From: a virus
Virus record (IMG/VR): IMGVR_UViG_3300034283_002790
Coordinates: 1 to 64,000 of that record
Length of the DNA: 64,000 nt
Reading direction: 5' to 3' (one strand)
Part shown: one piece after another, positions 16,268 through 25,299 of the stretch
How the letters are laid out: each line of letters starts with the position of its first letter
Numbering within the stretch: position 1 is the stretch's first letter
Notes under the pieces: model-generated
Database searches by the model: none
Told to the model about the DNA's origin: nothing
The model's input: the letters and a program-made list of their open reading frames with translations, nothing else
Made by a program: the position numbers and the translations under genes

Positions 16268-17775
16268 TCAGTATTATTTACTCAACACACAAAGACTCTG
16301 AGTACAATAACAAATTTAAACAACACTTATTACACACGGTTGGTGTTAAGGATGTTCAAATTTTAGAATATGTCAATCATAATCAATATTCCTTATCAGA
16401 AGTTTATAATAGTGGAATAACTGAATCTATTTATGACATTGTTGTGTGTTGTCATAATGACATTAAATTAGAAAAAAATTGGGGAAAAAAACTTTTAAGT
16501 GACTTTTCTAATAATCTGGAATTTGGTATAATTGGAAAAGCCGGATCATGTTATTTTCCCAAGTCCGGGGTTTATTGGGAAAAAATGAACCTAACAATGG
16601 TTGGTCAAGTATATCATCATCCACCAGGTCAAAACAAATGGTTAAGTAAATATTGTCCAAAATTTCCATTTTTAATCCCCGTAGTTACAATTGATGGGTT
16701 ATTTATTAGTTTTGATAAAACTAAAATTAAACATAATTTTGATGAGACAATTGGTAAGTTTCATTTCTATGATCATTTATTCTGTATCCCAAATTATATG
16801 GACGGAGTTAAAATTGGTGTGTCCTCTTCATTTGAGATTACACATGAATCTGTTGGTCAACCAAATCAAGAATTTTGGGAAAGCAAAGAAAAGTTTCTTG
16901 AAAAATGGAAACATGTTTTACCAATTGATTTAAAGCCTTCACACCCATATCTCAATGAAAATAATAAGTCAAAACAAATAAAAAACCAACCCAAAGTTGC
17001 CGTTATTATACCAACTAAAAATAATATAAATTTATTAATAAATTGTTTGAATTCTTTTTTCAAAAATTGTGACCCAGATTATTTTGAAATTTTTATTGCA
17101 GATACAGGATCTTCTGATGACGAATTAAATGAAATAAAAAAGTATATCCAAAAAGAAAATAATATAAATTTGTTATTATATGATTATTATAATTTCTCTA
17201 AAATTAACAATGATGTTGTTAAAAATCATTTATCTGATAAATTTGAGTATTTATTGTTCTGTAACAATGACATAGTTTTATTGACTGATGTAATTTACAA
17301 TTTGATTACTATTTTTAAAAACCATAAAAATGTTGGAACTGTTGGTTGTAGACTTCACTATGAGGATAATACCTTACAACATCAGGGGATAACAATTTTT
17401 TTGAAACAAAATGTTAAACAAATATCTGTTGATCATTTTGGAAAAAATAGTTATTACAATTTTGATACGACAACTAAACATGTTTTGGGTAATACTGCCG
17501 CATTAATGATGATTAGAAAAAACACATTTGAAAAAATTGGAGGTTTTGATGAATCATTAAGACATTGTTTCGAAGACGTTTTATTAAATTTAAAGTTGAC
17601 GGTTTCAGGTTATAGTAATTATTATTCTCCTGACTCTGTTGCTTACCACCTTGAGTCTGCCTCAAGAGATATAAAAACAACAAATAATGAAATGATTCAA
17701 GATTACAATAATATATTGGTTCCATATATTAAAAATAATTTTGAAAAACTTAAAAAATTTGTATTAATTAATTAA
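16264..17775 (+). CDS. Two-domain glycosyltransferase (GT2-type, tandem)
   Basis: This 503-residue protein looks like two GT-A modules. The N-terminal module (1-215) starts MISIIYSTHKDSEY, contains CCHNDIKLE as a probable metal site and YDHLFCIPNYM. The C-terminal module (about 240-500) starts VAVIIPTKNNINLL, has IADTGSSDDE, CNNDIVLL and HCFEDVLLNLKL, a complete GT2 pattern. It overlaps dUTPase by 4 nt (ATGA). Two active sites could add alternating sugars, as in some polysaccharide synthases. Substrates are unknown. Confidence 0.85.
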   Translation: MISIIYSTHKDSEYNNKFKQHLLHTVGVKDVQILEYVNHNQYSLSEVYNSGITESIYDIVVCCHNDIKLEKNWGKKLLSDFSNNLEFGIIGKAGSCYFPKSGVYWEKMNLTMVGQVYHHPPGQNKWLSKYCPKFPFLIPVVTIDGLFISFDKTKIKHNFDETIGKFHFYDHLFCIPNYMDGVKIGVSSSFEITHESVGQPNQEFWESKEKFLEKWKHVLPIDLKPSHPYLNENNKSKQIKNQPKVAVIIPTKNNINLLINCLNSFFKNCDPDYFEIFIADTGSSDDELNEIKKYIQKENNINLLLYDYYNFSKINNDVVKNHLSDKFEYLLFCNNDIVLLTDVIYNLITIFKNHKNVGTVGCRLHYEDNTLQHQGITIFLKQNVKQISVDHFGKNSYYNFDTTTKHVLGNTAALMMIRKNTFEKIGGFDESLRHCFEDVLLNLKLTVSGYSNYYSPDSVAYHLESASRDIKTTNNEMIQDYNNILVPYIKNNFEKLKKFVLIN

Positions 17776-17786
17776 AAAAATATCGT

Positions 17787-18653
17787 ATGAAAATTTTAAT
17801 CGGTTGTCTCTTATTTCGTGAATTTACTGGTTCCGAGATGTATGTGTTCGAACTTGCTAAAAACTTACAAAAGTTAGGGTGTGATGTCACCATCACCTCA
17901 CCTCATATTGGTGGACCACTAACAGATTTGGCCCTTAGTTTAGGAATAAAAGTTCACAATATCAAAGTTCCATTTATAAACAAAAATTACGATATTATTC
18001 ACTCACAACATTATCCCGTAACTCAAACTTTACTCAAGTTATTTCCAAAAAATAAAATGATTTGTACAATTCATTCTGAGGTAATTTCCCTAGAAAACCC
18101 AATTATTCACGAAAACATCAAAAAATACATCACAATCAGACCAGAAATTCAAAATCATATTATAAAAAACTTTTGGATTCCTGAAAATAAAACATGCGTG
18201 ATTTACAATCCAATTGATACCAACAAGTTCAATATGAATGATACAACATCTGGTAATTATACATTATTCGTTGGCACTATAGATTATTTGAGACAAAATA
18301 CTATTAGAGATCTTGTAGATAAAACAAAGTCCGAAAACAAAGAATTATATTTAGTAGGAAAAAATCATGCAAATTATTTGAATGAAATTTTATCTAATCA
18401 CCATGTCAAACATTTCAACCAGACCTATGATGTGGAAAAATTTGTAAAAAATTGTGGTGAAACTGCTGGTATTCTTCTGGGTAGAACCACAATCGAAGGA
18501 TGGTTATGCGGTAAACCTGGATGGATTTATGATATAGATTCAAACGGATCGATCAAAAATAAAACACTACACCAAGTACCAAATAATTTAGAAATATTTA
18601 ATTCAGAAATTGTTGCCCAACAAATAAAAGACGAATATTTAAAAATCTTGTAA
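17787..18653 (+). CDS. GT-B glycosyltransferase (GT4-like), short
   Basis: This 288-residue protein starts MKILIGCLLFREFTGSEMYV with the N-terminal Rossmann strand and G-S-E loop typical of GT4 enzymes. The middle has VIYNPIDTNKF and FVGTIDYLRQNT, and the C-terminal half GILLGRTTIEGWLCGKPGW, replacing the common E-x7-E. It is about 80 residues shorter than usual because the C-terminal domain is reduced. It abuts the WecB-like gene with no gap, so the two are probably translated together. Confidence 0.8.
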   Translation: MKILIGCLLFREFTGSEMYVFELAKNLQKLGCDVTITSPHIGGPLTDLALSLGIKVHNIKVPFINKNYDIIHSQHYPVTQTLLKLFPKNKMICTIHSEVISLENPIIHENIKKYITIRPEIQNHIIKNFWIPENKTCVIYNPIDTNKFNMNDTTSGNYTLFVGTIDYLRQNTIRDLVDKTKSENKELYLVGKNHANYLNEILSNHHVKHFNQTYDVEKFVKNCGETAGILLGRTTIEGWLCGKPGWIYDIDSNGSIKNKTLHQVPNNLEIFNSEIVAQQIKDEYLKIL

Positions 18654-19667
18654 ATGAAAATATTAATTTGTTTTGGAACAAGACCAGAATGGTTAAAAAT
18701 AAAACCTTTATTAACCGTTTTTAATAAGAAAAATTATGATCTTCTTTTTACTGGTCAACATCAGGACTTACTGACGGATATTGATTTTGATTATGAAATT
18801 AATATTTTTTCCAAAAATAATAGACTCGATGATATTTTAATCTCTTGTATGTCGAATTTCCCGAAACAAAAGTATGACTATGTTTTAGTTCAGGGAGACA
18901 CTGGATCTGCTTTGGGATGTGCTCTCGCGGCATATAATAGAAAAATTAAAATAATCCACTTAGAAGCGGGATTAAGAACTTATGATGATAAAAATCCTTA
19001 TCCGGAAGAATCCTATAGACAACTTATTTCTAGAATTTCGGACATAAATTTGTGTCCAACTGAACTTTCACTAACAAATCTTAATAATGAGAAAGTTAAA
19101 GGTAAATCCTTTGTGGTCGGTAACACAGTTTTGGATAATCTTTATGAAACAAAAAAAAACTCAACATACGGAAACAAAGTTCTCATAACCTTACATAGAA
19201 GAGAAAATCACGAAATAATGGAAACCTGGTTCAAAACTTTAAATAATTTGAGTGAAAAATTTAGTAACCTTGAGTTTATATTCCCAATTCATCCAAACCC
19301 AAATGTCAAAAAATTTGAAACGTTGTTAAGTGATAACATTAAAGTTATAGAACCTCTGGAACATAAAGAACTTGTGAATCTTTTATTAAATACAAAATTT
19401 GTAATTACTGATAGTGGTGGAATACAAGAAGAGTCGTCATTCTTGAATAAAAAGGTTATTGTATGTCGTAAAACAACAGAGAGGCCCGAGGGAATTGAAA
19501 CCGGTCATATTCATTTATGCGAATCACCAGACCGACTAATTGAAATGGTTTACAAAATAGATTCAAATTATTATATTGATAATGTGTGCCCCTACGGAGA
19601 TGGTCAGTCTTCGATAAAAATTTTAAATATTTTAATAAATGATTACAGTAATATTGAACGGATATAA
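18654..19667 (+). CDS. wecB: UDP-N-acetylglucosamine 2-epimerase-like (WecB family)
   Basis: This 337-residue protein interconverts UDP-GlcNAc and UDP-ManNAc in its family. Visible signatures are MKILICFGTRPEW at the start, VQGDTGSALGCALAAY, HLEAGLRTYD with the conserved PYPEE, TLHRREN and ITDSGGIQEE near residue 250. It is shorter than the 376-residue E. coli enzyme but has all main motifs. It suggests the phage makes or remodels a ManNAc-containing glycan. It overlaps the next gene by 29 nt. Confidence 0.9.
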   Translation: MKILICFGTRPEWLKIKPLLTVFNKKNYDLLFTGQHQDLLTDIDFDYEINIFSKNNRLDDILISCMSNFPKQKYDYVLVQGDTGSALGCALAAYNRKIKIIHLEAGLRTYDDKNPYPEESYRQLISRISDINLCPTELSLTNLNNEKVKGKSFVVGNTVLDNLYETKKNSTYGNKVLITLHRRENHEIMETWFKTLNNLSEKFSNLEFIFPIHPNPNVKKFETLLSDNIKVIEPLEHKELVNLLLNTKFVITDSGGIQEESSFLNKKVIVCRKTTERPEGIETGHIHLCESPDRLIEMVYKIDSNYYIDNVCPYGDGQSSIKILNILINDYSNIERI

Positions 19668-20364
19668 AAGATCTTCTCATTTTAACAACCAATTGAACGC
19701 AATTAGAAATCAAACAATGAAGCCTAGTCAGATTCTTTTTTGGCAAAACAAAGGTGAGGATTTTGATAAAAGTCTAACAGAACAAACAATCCACGCTAGT
19801 TGTAATCATAATCTTGGTGTTTGGGCGAGATTTGCATTTGCACTCAACGCAAGGACAGAATACGTTTGTGTTTTTGATGATGACACAATTCCAGGAAAAA
19901 AATGGTTGGAAAATTGTTATAACACTATTCAAACCCATGATGGTCTATTAGGCACAATTGGAGTCAAGTTTCATGATTCTAAAAATTATGTAAAACATAC
20001 AAGGGTTGGTTGGGACAAACCAAATGAAAATACTGAAGTAGTCGATATCGTTGGGCATTCTTGGTTTTTCAAAAGGGAAGATCTTTCAGTATTTTGGCGT
20101 GAGTTACCAGATATAACCCATAGTCCGATTGTCGGTGAAGACATGCATTTTTCGTACATGTTGCAAAAGTATACCAACAAAAAAACTTATGTCCCTCCAC
20201 ACCCAATTTTAGATTCTGAAATGTGGGGAAGTAACCCCAAATCTGCTTGGCAAATTGGTACTGACTCTGTTGCAATTTCTCGTAACCCATCAAACATGAA
20301 TATAATGAACGATTGTTTTGTGAATTATGTCAATAAAGGTTTTAAATTGTTAAAAAATGGATAA
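19639..20364 (+). CDS. GT2-like glycosyltransferase
   Basis: This 241-residue protein begins ITVILNGYKRSSHFNNQL, the short GT-A nucleotide-binding opening, followed by YVCVFDDDTIPGKKWLENC, where DDD is the metal-binding DxD. VGEDMHFSYMLQKY later supplies an ED motif for the base region. It overlaps both neighbours (29 and 8 nt), so it is embedded in the operon. Sugar specificity is not visible. Confidence 0.85.
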   Translation: MITVILNGYKRSSHFNNQLNAIRNQTMKPSQILFWQNKGEDFDKSLTEQTIHASCNHNLGVWARFAFALNARTEYVCVFDDDTIPGKKWLENCYNTIQTHDGLLGTIGVKFHDSKNYVKHTRVGWDKPNENTEVVDIVGHSWFFKREDLSVFWRELPDITHSPIVGEDMHFSYMLQKYTNKKTYVPPHPILDSEMWGSNPKSAWQIGTDSVAISRNPSNMNIMNDCFVNYVNKGFKLLKNG

Positions 20365-21076
20365 ATTTGATTCCGACTTTGATTTTTTTTGGGATAAAAT
20401 AAATTCTAATGAAAATTTTACTTTTGCTCGATATGCAGATGGTGAAATATTGTTAATGAAAGGTCTGACTGTTGGTTCAAACACTCAGGCATATAATGTA
20501 GATAAATGGTCAAGTGGGAACGGAATATCTAAAGTCGGAAAAGAACTTTTAAATTCCCTGAACCATCAGGAAGACAATTATTACTATGCAATTTCCTCAA
20601 AAACCGATAATCCAAGTGACTATAGTTTTTTAGTAAATAATATTAAAAACACCCAAAATTTAACATTTGTAAATCTTTGGATTAATAATAATTATAATAG
20701 ATCAAAAGAAAAATACCAATCTTTGAAAAGACCGGTCAATATGATTTGCAACGAAAATGCAAAAATAGAAAATTTCCCCTTTCCGATTAAAAGTTTAACT
20801 TATTTTCCTAATGACTGTATAAATTTTTGGGAAAAAAACTCCGATAAATACTTGAGGGATCTCTATGAAAAGTTTTCCAATGTTGAAGACAATTTGTTTT
20901 TTATTTCTTGTGGTCCGGTTTCTGAAATAATAATTGATTATTTGTACAGAGCGTTCCCAAACAATACTTATATAGATGTTGGGTCATCAATTGATGAATT
21001 TGTTCACGGAAAAAAAACTAGGCCATATATGTTCGATAATACGATATATAGTAAAATGAAATCTTATTTCGATTAA
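20357..21076 (+). CDS. GT-D-like glycosyltransferase (DUF1792 type)
   Basis: This 239-residue protein carries FTFARYADGEILLMKG near residue 20, matching the F-x-x-x-R-x-G/A-D-G-E signature of the GT-D fold (DUF1792), and a late CGPVSEIIIDYLYR with YIDVGSSIDEF. GT-D enzymes transfer glucose in protein O-glycan assembly in streptococci, which is of interest given the Ser/Thr-rich fibres in this window. The family call rests on these short signatures. Confidence 0.65.
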   Translation: MDKFDSDFDFFWDKINSNENFTFARYADGEILLMKGLTVGSNTQAYNVDKWSSGNGISKVGKELLNSLNHQEDNYYYAISSKTDNPSDYSFLVNNIKNTQNLTFVNLWINNNYNRSKEKYQSLKRPVNMICNENAKIENFPFPIKSLTYFPNDCINFWEKNSDKYLRDLYEKFSNVEDNLFFISCGPVSEIIIDYLYRAFPNNTYIDVGSSIDEFVHGKKTRPYMFDNTIYSKMKSYFD

Positions 21077-21664
21077 ATGAAAGATTTAGTTATATTAATA
21101 CAGGGACCATCTTCAAATGTCAAACAACTTAAATCACTTTGGTCCGATTTTCCAGTTCTTTGGTCTACCTGGACAGGTCAGGAAAATAATTATAACGATT
21201 CAGACATTACTCTTTTTAACACTTTACCGTCTAACCCAGGACAAAAAAACATAAATTTACAAAAAGTATCGACTTTGAATGGTATAAAACTTGCTCGAGA
21301 ACTTGGGTTTTCTAGAGTTTTAAAATGGAGAAGTGATCTTATACCTACTAATACAGTAAAATTGGTAAACTGTTTGGATAAAGAAAAAATAAATTTTCTT
21401 ACCTGGCATTCTTCGTGTAATTATTTTGTTGATTATTTTATGGAGACCACAATAGATGAGATGGAAAAAATTTGGTCATTTGATAATTTGAGTAATCTAG
21501 TACCCGAAGAAACAATAACTGAACAAATACTGAAAATTGAAAATAAAAAATATAATTATATATTAGATTATTTATCAGATGATTGTGAAATTTTTTGGAC
21601 AAAGTATAATATAAACCTTTCTTCTTATAAAAAAGAAAGTTGTTACATGTTGAATAGACCATAA
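21077..21664 (+). CDS. WavE-like LPS or glycan biosynthesis protein (copy 1)
   Basis: This 195-residue protein opens with DLVILIQGPSSNVKQL, the IQGP signature of the WavE lipopolysaccharide-synthesis family, then FPVLWSTWTGQE, LKWRSDLIP and LSDDCEIFWTKY. It is paralogous to 24581-25297, which shares the IQGP, RSD and DC-x-FW motifs. It abuts its neighbours directly. The reaction is not established for the family; a transferase role is inferred. Confidence 0.75.
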   Translation: MKDLVILIQGPSSNVKQLKSLWSDFPVLWSTWTGQENNYNDSDITLFNTLPSNPGQKNINLQKVSTLNGIKLARELGFSRVLKWRSDLIPTNTVKLVNCLDKEKINFLTWHSSCNYFVDYFMETTIDEMEKIWSFDNLSNLVPEETITEQILKIENKKYNYILDYLSDDCEIFWTKYNINLSSYKKESCYMLNRP

Positions 21665-23037
21665 TGAATGTTAAACTAATAATTTTTGATCTGGATGGTG
21701 TTTTGGTAGATGCTAAAAACATACATTACGAAACTTTAAACAAATCATTAGGTCTGATCGATAGTAGATTTGTTATATCTTGGTCTGATCATCTTAGTAA
21801 ATATGACGGTTTAAAAACAAATCAAAAGTTAGAAATTTTATCTGAAGAACGAGGTTTACCAGTAGAGTTACATAAAATTGTGTGGAAAGAAAAACAAAGA
21901 TTAACATTGGACTCTTTAGAAAATTTACAAAAATCGGAAAAACTAATATCAGTATTTTCAAAATTGACTGATGAAGGATACAAAATTGCATGTTGTTCAA
22001 ATTCTATAAGAAAAACTGTTTTAACAGTCCTATCAAAGTTGGGGATAATACAATTCTTTGATTTAATTTTGTCTAACGAGGACGTACAAAATAGTAAACC
22101 TCACCCTGAAATATACTGGTCAGGTATTGCTAAGTTAGGATTTTTACCAGAAGAAACCCTTATAGTTGAAGATTCTCCTCATGGACTGTTGGCGGCATCT
22201 CGAAGCAAATCTCACGTTTTTCGAGTTTTATCTCCTGAGGAGGTTACATATGAAAATATTATTAATAAAATAAACAAAATAAACCAAACAAAAGTTATGA
22301 AAATTCCGAAATGGGTTGATAATAATTTAAATGTATTAATTCCTATGGCCGGAGCGGGGTCAAGATTTGAACAATCTGGGTATACCTTTCCAAAACCACT
22401 AATAGATGTTAATGGCGAACCAATGATTAAAGTTGTGACAGAAAATTTAAATATAGATGCAACTTTTATTTATATTGTTCAAAAAAAACATAGAGAAAAA
22501 TATAATCTTGATACTTTATTAAGTTTAATATCACCAAATTGTAAAATTATTGAAGTTGATGGACTGACAGAAGGGGCCGCATGTACTTCTCTTTTGGCAA
22601 AAGAATTAATTAATAATGATCAACCATTATTAATGGCTAACTCAGATCAATTTATCGAGTGGGATTCAAACGAATTTATTTATAAAATGAATGAGACAGA
22701 ATCAGACGGAGGAATCGTCACATTTAAATCTTCTCACCCGAAATGGTCATTTGCAAAAATAGACCAAAGTGGGTTTGTAATTGAAGTTGCGGAAAAAAAA
22801 CCAATTTCTGACATTGCGACTGTTGGGATTTATTATTGGAAAAAGGGATCTGATTATGTGAAATACGCCGAACAAATGATTTCTAATGACATACGTGTTA
22901 ATAATGAATTCTATGTTTGTCCGGTTTTTAATGAGGCAATTAACGACGGTAAAAAAATAAGAACTTTCAATGTTGACAAAATGTGGGGTATTGGCACACC
23001 GGAAGATTTAAATTATTTTTTAGAAAATTATAAGTAA
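21664..23037 (+). CDS. HAD phosphatase fused to sugar nucleotidyltransferase
   Basis: This 457-residue bifunctional protein has an N-terminal HAD domain (1-210) with the nucleophile motif FDLDGVLVDA, ACCSNS (motif II) and a PHPE plus VEDSPHGLLAA ending, resembling beta-phosphoglucomutase-type phosphatases. The C-terminal domain (about 220-457) begins NVLIPMAGAGSRFEQSGY followed by FPKPLIDVNGEPM, the nucleotidyltransferase pattern, with ANSDQFIEWD as the metal site. The fusion likely dephosphorylates or rearranges a sugar phosphate and activates one. It overlaps the upstream stop as TAATG and ends in another TAATG. Confidence 0.85.
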   Translation: MNVKLIIFDLDGVLVDAKNIHYETLNKSLGLIDSRFVISWSDHLSKYDGLKTNQKLEILSEERGLPVELHKIVWKEKQRLTLDSLENLQKSEKLISVFSKLTDEGYKIACCSNSIRKTVLTVLSKLGIIQFFDLILSNEDVQNSKPHPEIYWSGIAKLGFLPEETLIVEDSPHGLLAASRSKSHVFRVLSPEEVTYENIINKINKINQTKVMKIPKWVDNNLNVLIPMAGAGSRFEQSGYTFPKPLIDVNGEPMIKVVTENLNIDATFIYIVQKKHREKYNLDTLLSLISPNCKIIEVDGLTEGAACTSLLAKELINNDQPLLMANSDQFIEWDSNEFIYKMNETESDGGIVTFKSSHPKWSFAKIDQSGFVIEVAEKKPISDIATVGIYYWKKGSDYVKYAEQMISNDIRVNNEFYVCPVFNEAINDGKKIRTFNVDKMWGIGTPEDLNYFLENYK

Positions 23038-23705
23038 TGGTTATTTTTTATAAAAATTATAAGAGAAGTGAAAGAACATTTTTATCTATTCAATCAGTAA
23101 AACACCTTTTTCCTGAATTGGATGTTAGATGTTTGTTTCTTTATGATCAAACCTATGACGAATACTCAAATGTAATTTCTAAATTCGAGTCTTTAGGAAT
23201 CAAATGTTATGGTGATCAAAAAAAATATAACTTTAACGAAATCTCGGGTGCCGGAAGTGAATATAATGGGTTTTATTTCACAGAAGGGATTAATAAAATA
23301 CAAAATATTATGTGTAAATTTGATGGTAAATTATTAGTTTTGGACGAAGATTCCTATTTTACAACTGGTATTACTATTAAATTTTTATTAGAAGAACAAT
23401 ATGATTTAGCATATTGTAATTGGCCATCACCCACCCTTAAACATCCGATTGGAATAAATGGAAGTGTGATATCCTTTAACCCCAAAAAAATTATGAATGT
23501 TTTTCCCCTTCCGGAAAAAAAAGAATATATTGAGGATTTATTAGGAGTTAATTTGTATGATAAGTGTTTATCACAAAACTTTAAAGTAGTTAAAATTCCA
23601 ACAAGAGATTACGTAAATTATTTTGAAGACGGTAGGCATACAAATGATATTAATGAAATAAAAAATGATTTAATAAAATATAAAATTGAATTTAAAGAAT
23701 TATGA
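23037..23705 (+). CDS. Putative GT-A-type transferase
   Basis: This 222-residue protein starts MVIFYKNYKRSERTFLSIQSV. A hydrophobic strand followed by LLVLDEDSYFTTG gives a likely D-x-D metal site, and IGINGSVISFNP later could line the sugar pocket. It is placed between the HAD/nucleotidyltransferase and the cytidylyltransferase with overlaps on both sides. Family not firmly recognised. Confidence 0.6.
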   Translation: MVIFYKNYKRSERTFLSIQSVKHLFPELDVRCLFLYDQTYDEYSNVISKFESLGIKCYGDQKKYNFNEISGAGSEYNGFYFTEGINKIQNIMCKFDGKLLVLDEDSYFTTGITIKFLLEEQYDLAYCNWPSPTLKHPIGINGSVISFNPKKIMNVFPLPEKKEYIEDLLGVNLYDKCLSQNFKVVKIPTRDYVNYFEDGRHTNDINEIKNDLIKYKIEFKEL

Positions 23706-24133
23706 AAAAATTATATACTGGGGGTACTTTTGATTTGTTTCATTATGGACATATTAATTTTCTGAGACAATGTTCTCTTTTGTGTGATCAAGTCATTGTA
23801 TCTTTGAACACTGACGAATTCGTGTCGTCTTATAAAAAATCTCCACCTATTTTGTCTTACAAGGAAAGAGAATTATCTCTTAGAAGTTGTAAATACGTTC
23901 ACGATGTTATACCCAATATTGCTAATCATGATAGTAAACCATCTATAATGTTAGTGAAACCAGACATAATTGCAATTGGTGATGATTGGGCAAAAAAAGA
24001 TTATTATTCACAAATGCAATTTTCTCAAGAATGGTTAGATAATAATAATATACTTTTAGTTTATTTATCATATACTTCTGGTATCAGCACTACTGATATT
24101 AAAAACAGAATAAAATCTTCTTTTGAAAAATGA
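23702..24133 (+). CDS. Cytidylyltransferase, TagD-like
   Basis: This 143-residue protein belongs to the small HIGH-type nucleotidyltransferases: GGTFDLFHYGH at residues 7-17 and ISTTDIKNRI near the end match glycerol-3-phosphate cytidylyltransferase. Members transfer CMP from CTP to glycerol-3-phosphate or a related alcohol phosphate, releasing PPi. Full length for the family. With the adjoining GDPD-like and WavE-like genes it hints at a glycerol-phosphate or phosphoalcohol-decorated glycan. Confidence 0.9.
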   Translation: MKKLYTGGTFDLFHYGHINFLRQCSLLCDQVIVSLNTDEFVSSYKKSPPILSYKERELSLRSCKYVHDVIPNIANHDSKPSIMLVKPDIIAIGDDWAKKDYYSQMQFSQEWLDNNNILLVYLSYTSGISTTDIKNRIKSSFEK

Positions 24134-24576
24134 TTTTTTTAATTTCACATCGAGGAAATATCAATGGTAAAATTAATGAATTAGAAAATAATCCCAATTA
24201 TGTTGACAAAGCGTTACGTTTGGGTTATGATGTTGAAATAGATATATGGGTAATTGAGGGTCAAATTTTCTTAGGTCATGATGAACCTCAATATCAAGTT
24301 TCAATAGACTGGTTATATAAAAGAAAAAATGAATTGTGGATTCACTGTAAAAATATTGAATCTATTGAATACTTTAATAAATTGATGGGTACTTACAATT
24401 ATTTTTGGCACCAAGAAGATACTGTAACTTTAACTTCTAAAAATTTCATCTGGGCATACCCAGGTAAACAACCAATAAAAAATAGTATTTCAGTATTGCC
24501 AGAACTATTCAATGATGATGTTTCAAACACGATTGGAATCTGTTCGGATTATATCGAAAAATATAAATCAATTTGA
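24130..24576 (+). CDS. GDPD-like phosphodiesterase, short
   Basis: This 148-residue protein shows the glycerophosphodiesterase barrel core: LISHRGN (4-10), VEIDIWVIEGQIFLGHDEP with the E-x-D and G-H-D residues. Only the first half of the usual 240-residue TIM barrel is present, yet the known catalytic His, Glu, Asp and His residues are kept. It starts 4 nt inside the cytidylyltransferase gene. It may act on, or be derived to bind, the glycerol-phosphate product. Confidence 0.7.
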   Translation: MIFLISHRGNINGKINELENNPNYVDKALRLGYDVEIDIWVIEGQIFLGHDEPQYQVSIDWLYKRKNELWIHCKNIESIEYFNKLMGTYNYFWHQEDTVTLTSKNFIWAYPGKQPIKNSISVLPELFNDDVSNTIGICSDYIEKYKSI

Positions 24577-24580
24577 TATT

Positions 24581-25297
24581 ATGAATGAAATTGCAATAAT
24601 TATACAAGGACCATTGATTATAGACGATTTATATCAAAAACAAGTAAATATCTTACCGAAACAACTTGAAAGTTTTTGCGATTTCCCAAAACAAATAATA
24701 TTTTCAACTTGGGAACATTATAAACAAGAAAATTTACCTGTCGATGAATTTAATTTTATATTCAATGAACTACCCCCAGAACATGGACAGTTAAATTTAT
24801 GGTTACAAAAAAAATCAACGATTGAAGGTTTAAAAAGGGCAAAAGATTTAAATTTCAAATACGCACTGAAACTGAGATCAGATATGGTATTGTCAAACCC
24901 TGGAAGATTTTTTTCATTAATGAACTTGGAAAAGTTAAATTTTTTGTGTTGGAATCATCATCAATCTTATGTAGGTTTACCTGGTTACTTGACCGATTTT
25001 ATTATGTTTGGAGAAATAGATGAGATGATAAAACTGTGGGAAATTGATGAGGATTTTGCAAATGGTCCAGAGATTATGATGACAGAAAATTTAATTAAAA
25101 ATTGTAATAGTGATATTGAGTATTTTTTAAATAAATTAAGTGAGGATTGCGACTTGTTTTGGGTCAAAAATCAATTTAATTTTTCAATTTTTCCATTGAA
25201 TAAACCTAAACCCACGGTTTGTAACAAACCTTGGTATGTTTTTTCAGAAACAAAGGAATATCTTAATAAAAATTATTTAAACTGTTTTAATCGATAA
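24581..25297 (+). CDS. WavE-like LPS or glycan biosynthesis protein (copy 2)
   Basis: The ATG at 24581 (MNEIAIIIQGPLI) is chosen; the longer upstream reading overlaps the previous gene by 65 nt. The 238 residues share with 21077-21664 the IQGP opening, IFSTWEHYK, LKLRSDMVLSN and LSEDCDLFWVKN. It is therefore a diverged paralogue within the same operon. Function as for copy 1 is inferred, not shown. Confidence 0.75.
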   Translation: MNEIAIIIQGPLIIDDLYQKQVNILPKQLESFCDFPKQIIFSTWEHYKQENLPVDEFNFIFNELPPEHGQLNLWLQKKSTIEGLKRAKDLNFKYALKLRSDMVLSNPGRFFSLMNLEKLNFLCWNHHQSYVGLPGYLTDFIMFGEIDEMIKLWEIDEDFANGPEIMMTENLIKNCNSDIEYFLNKLSEDCDLFWVKNQFNFSIFPLNKPKPTVCNKPWYVFSETKEYLNKNYLNCFNR

Positions 25298-25299
25298 AA

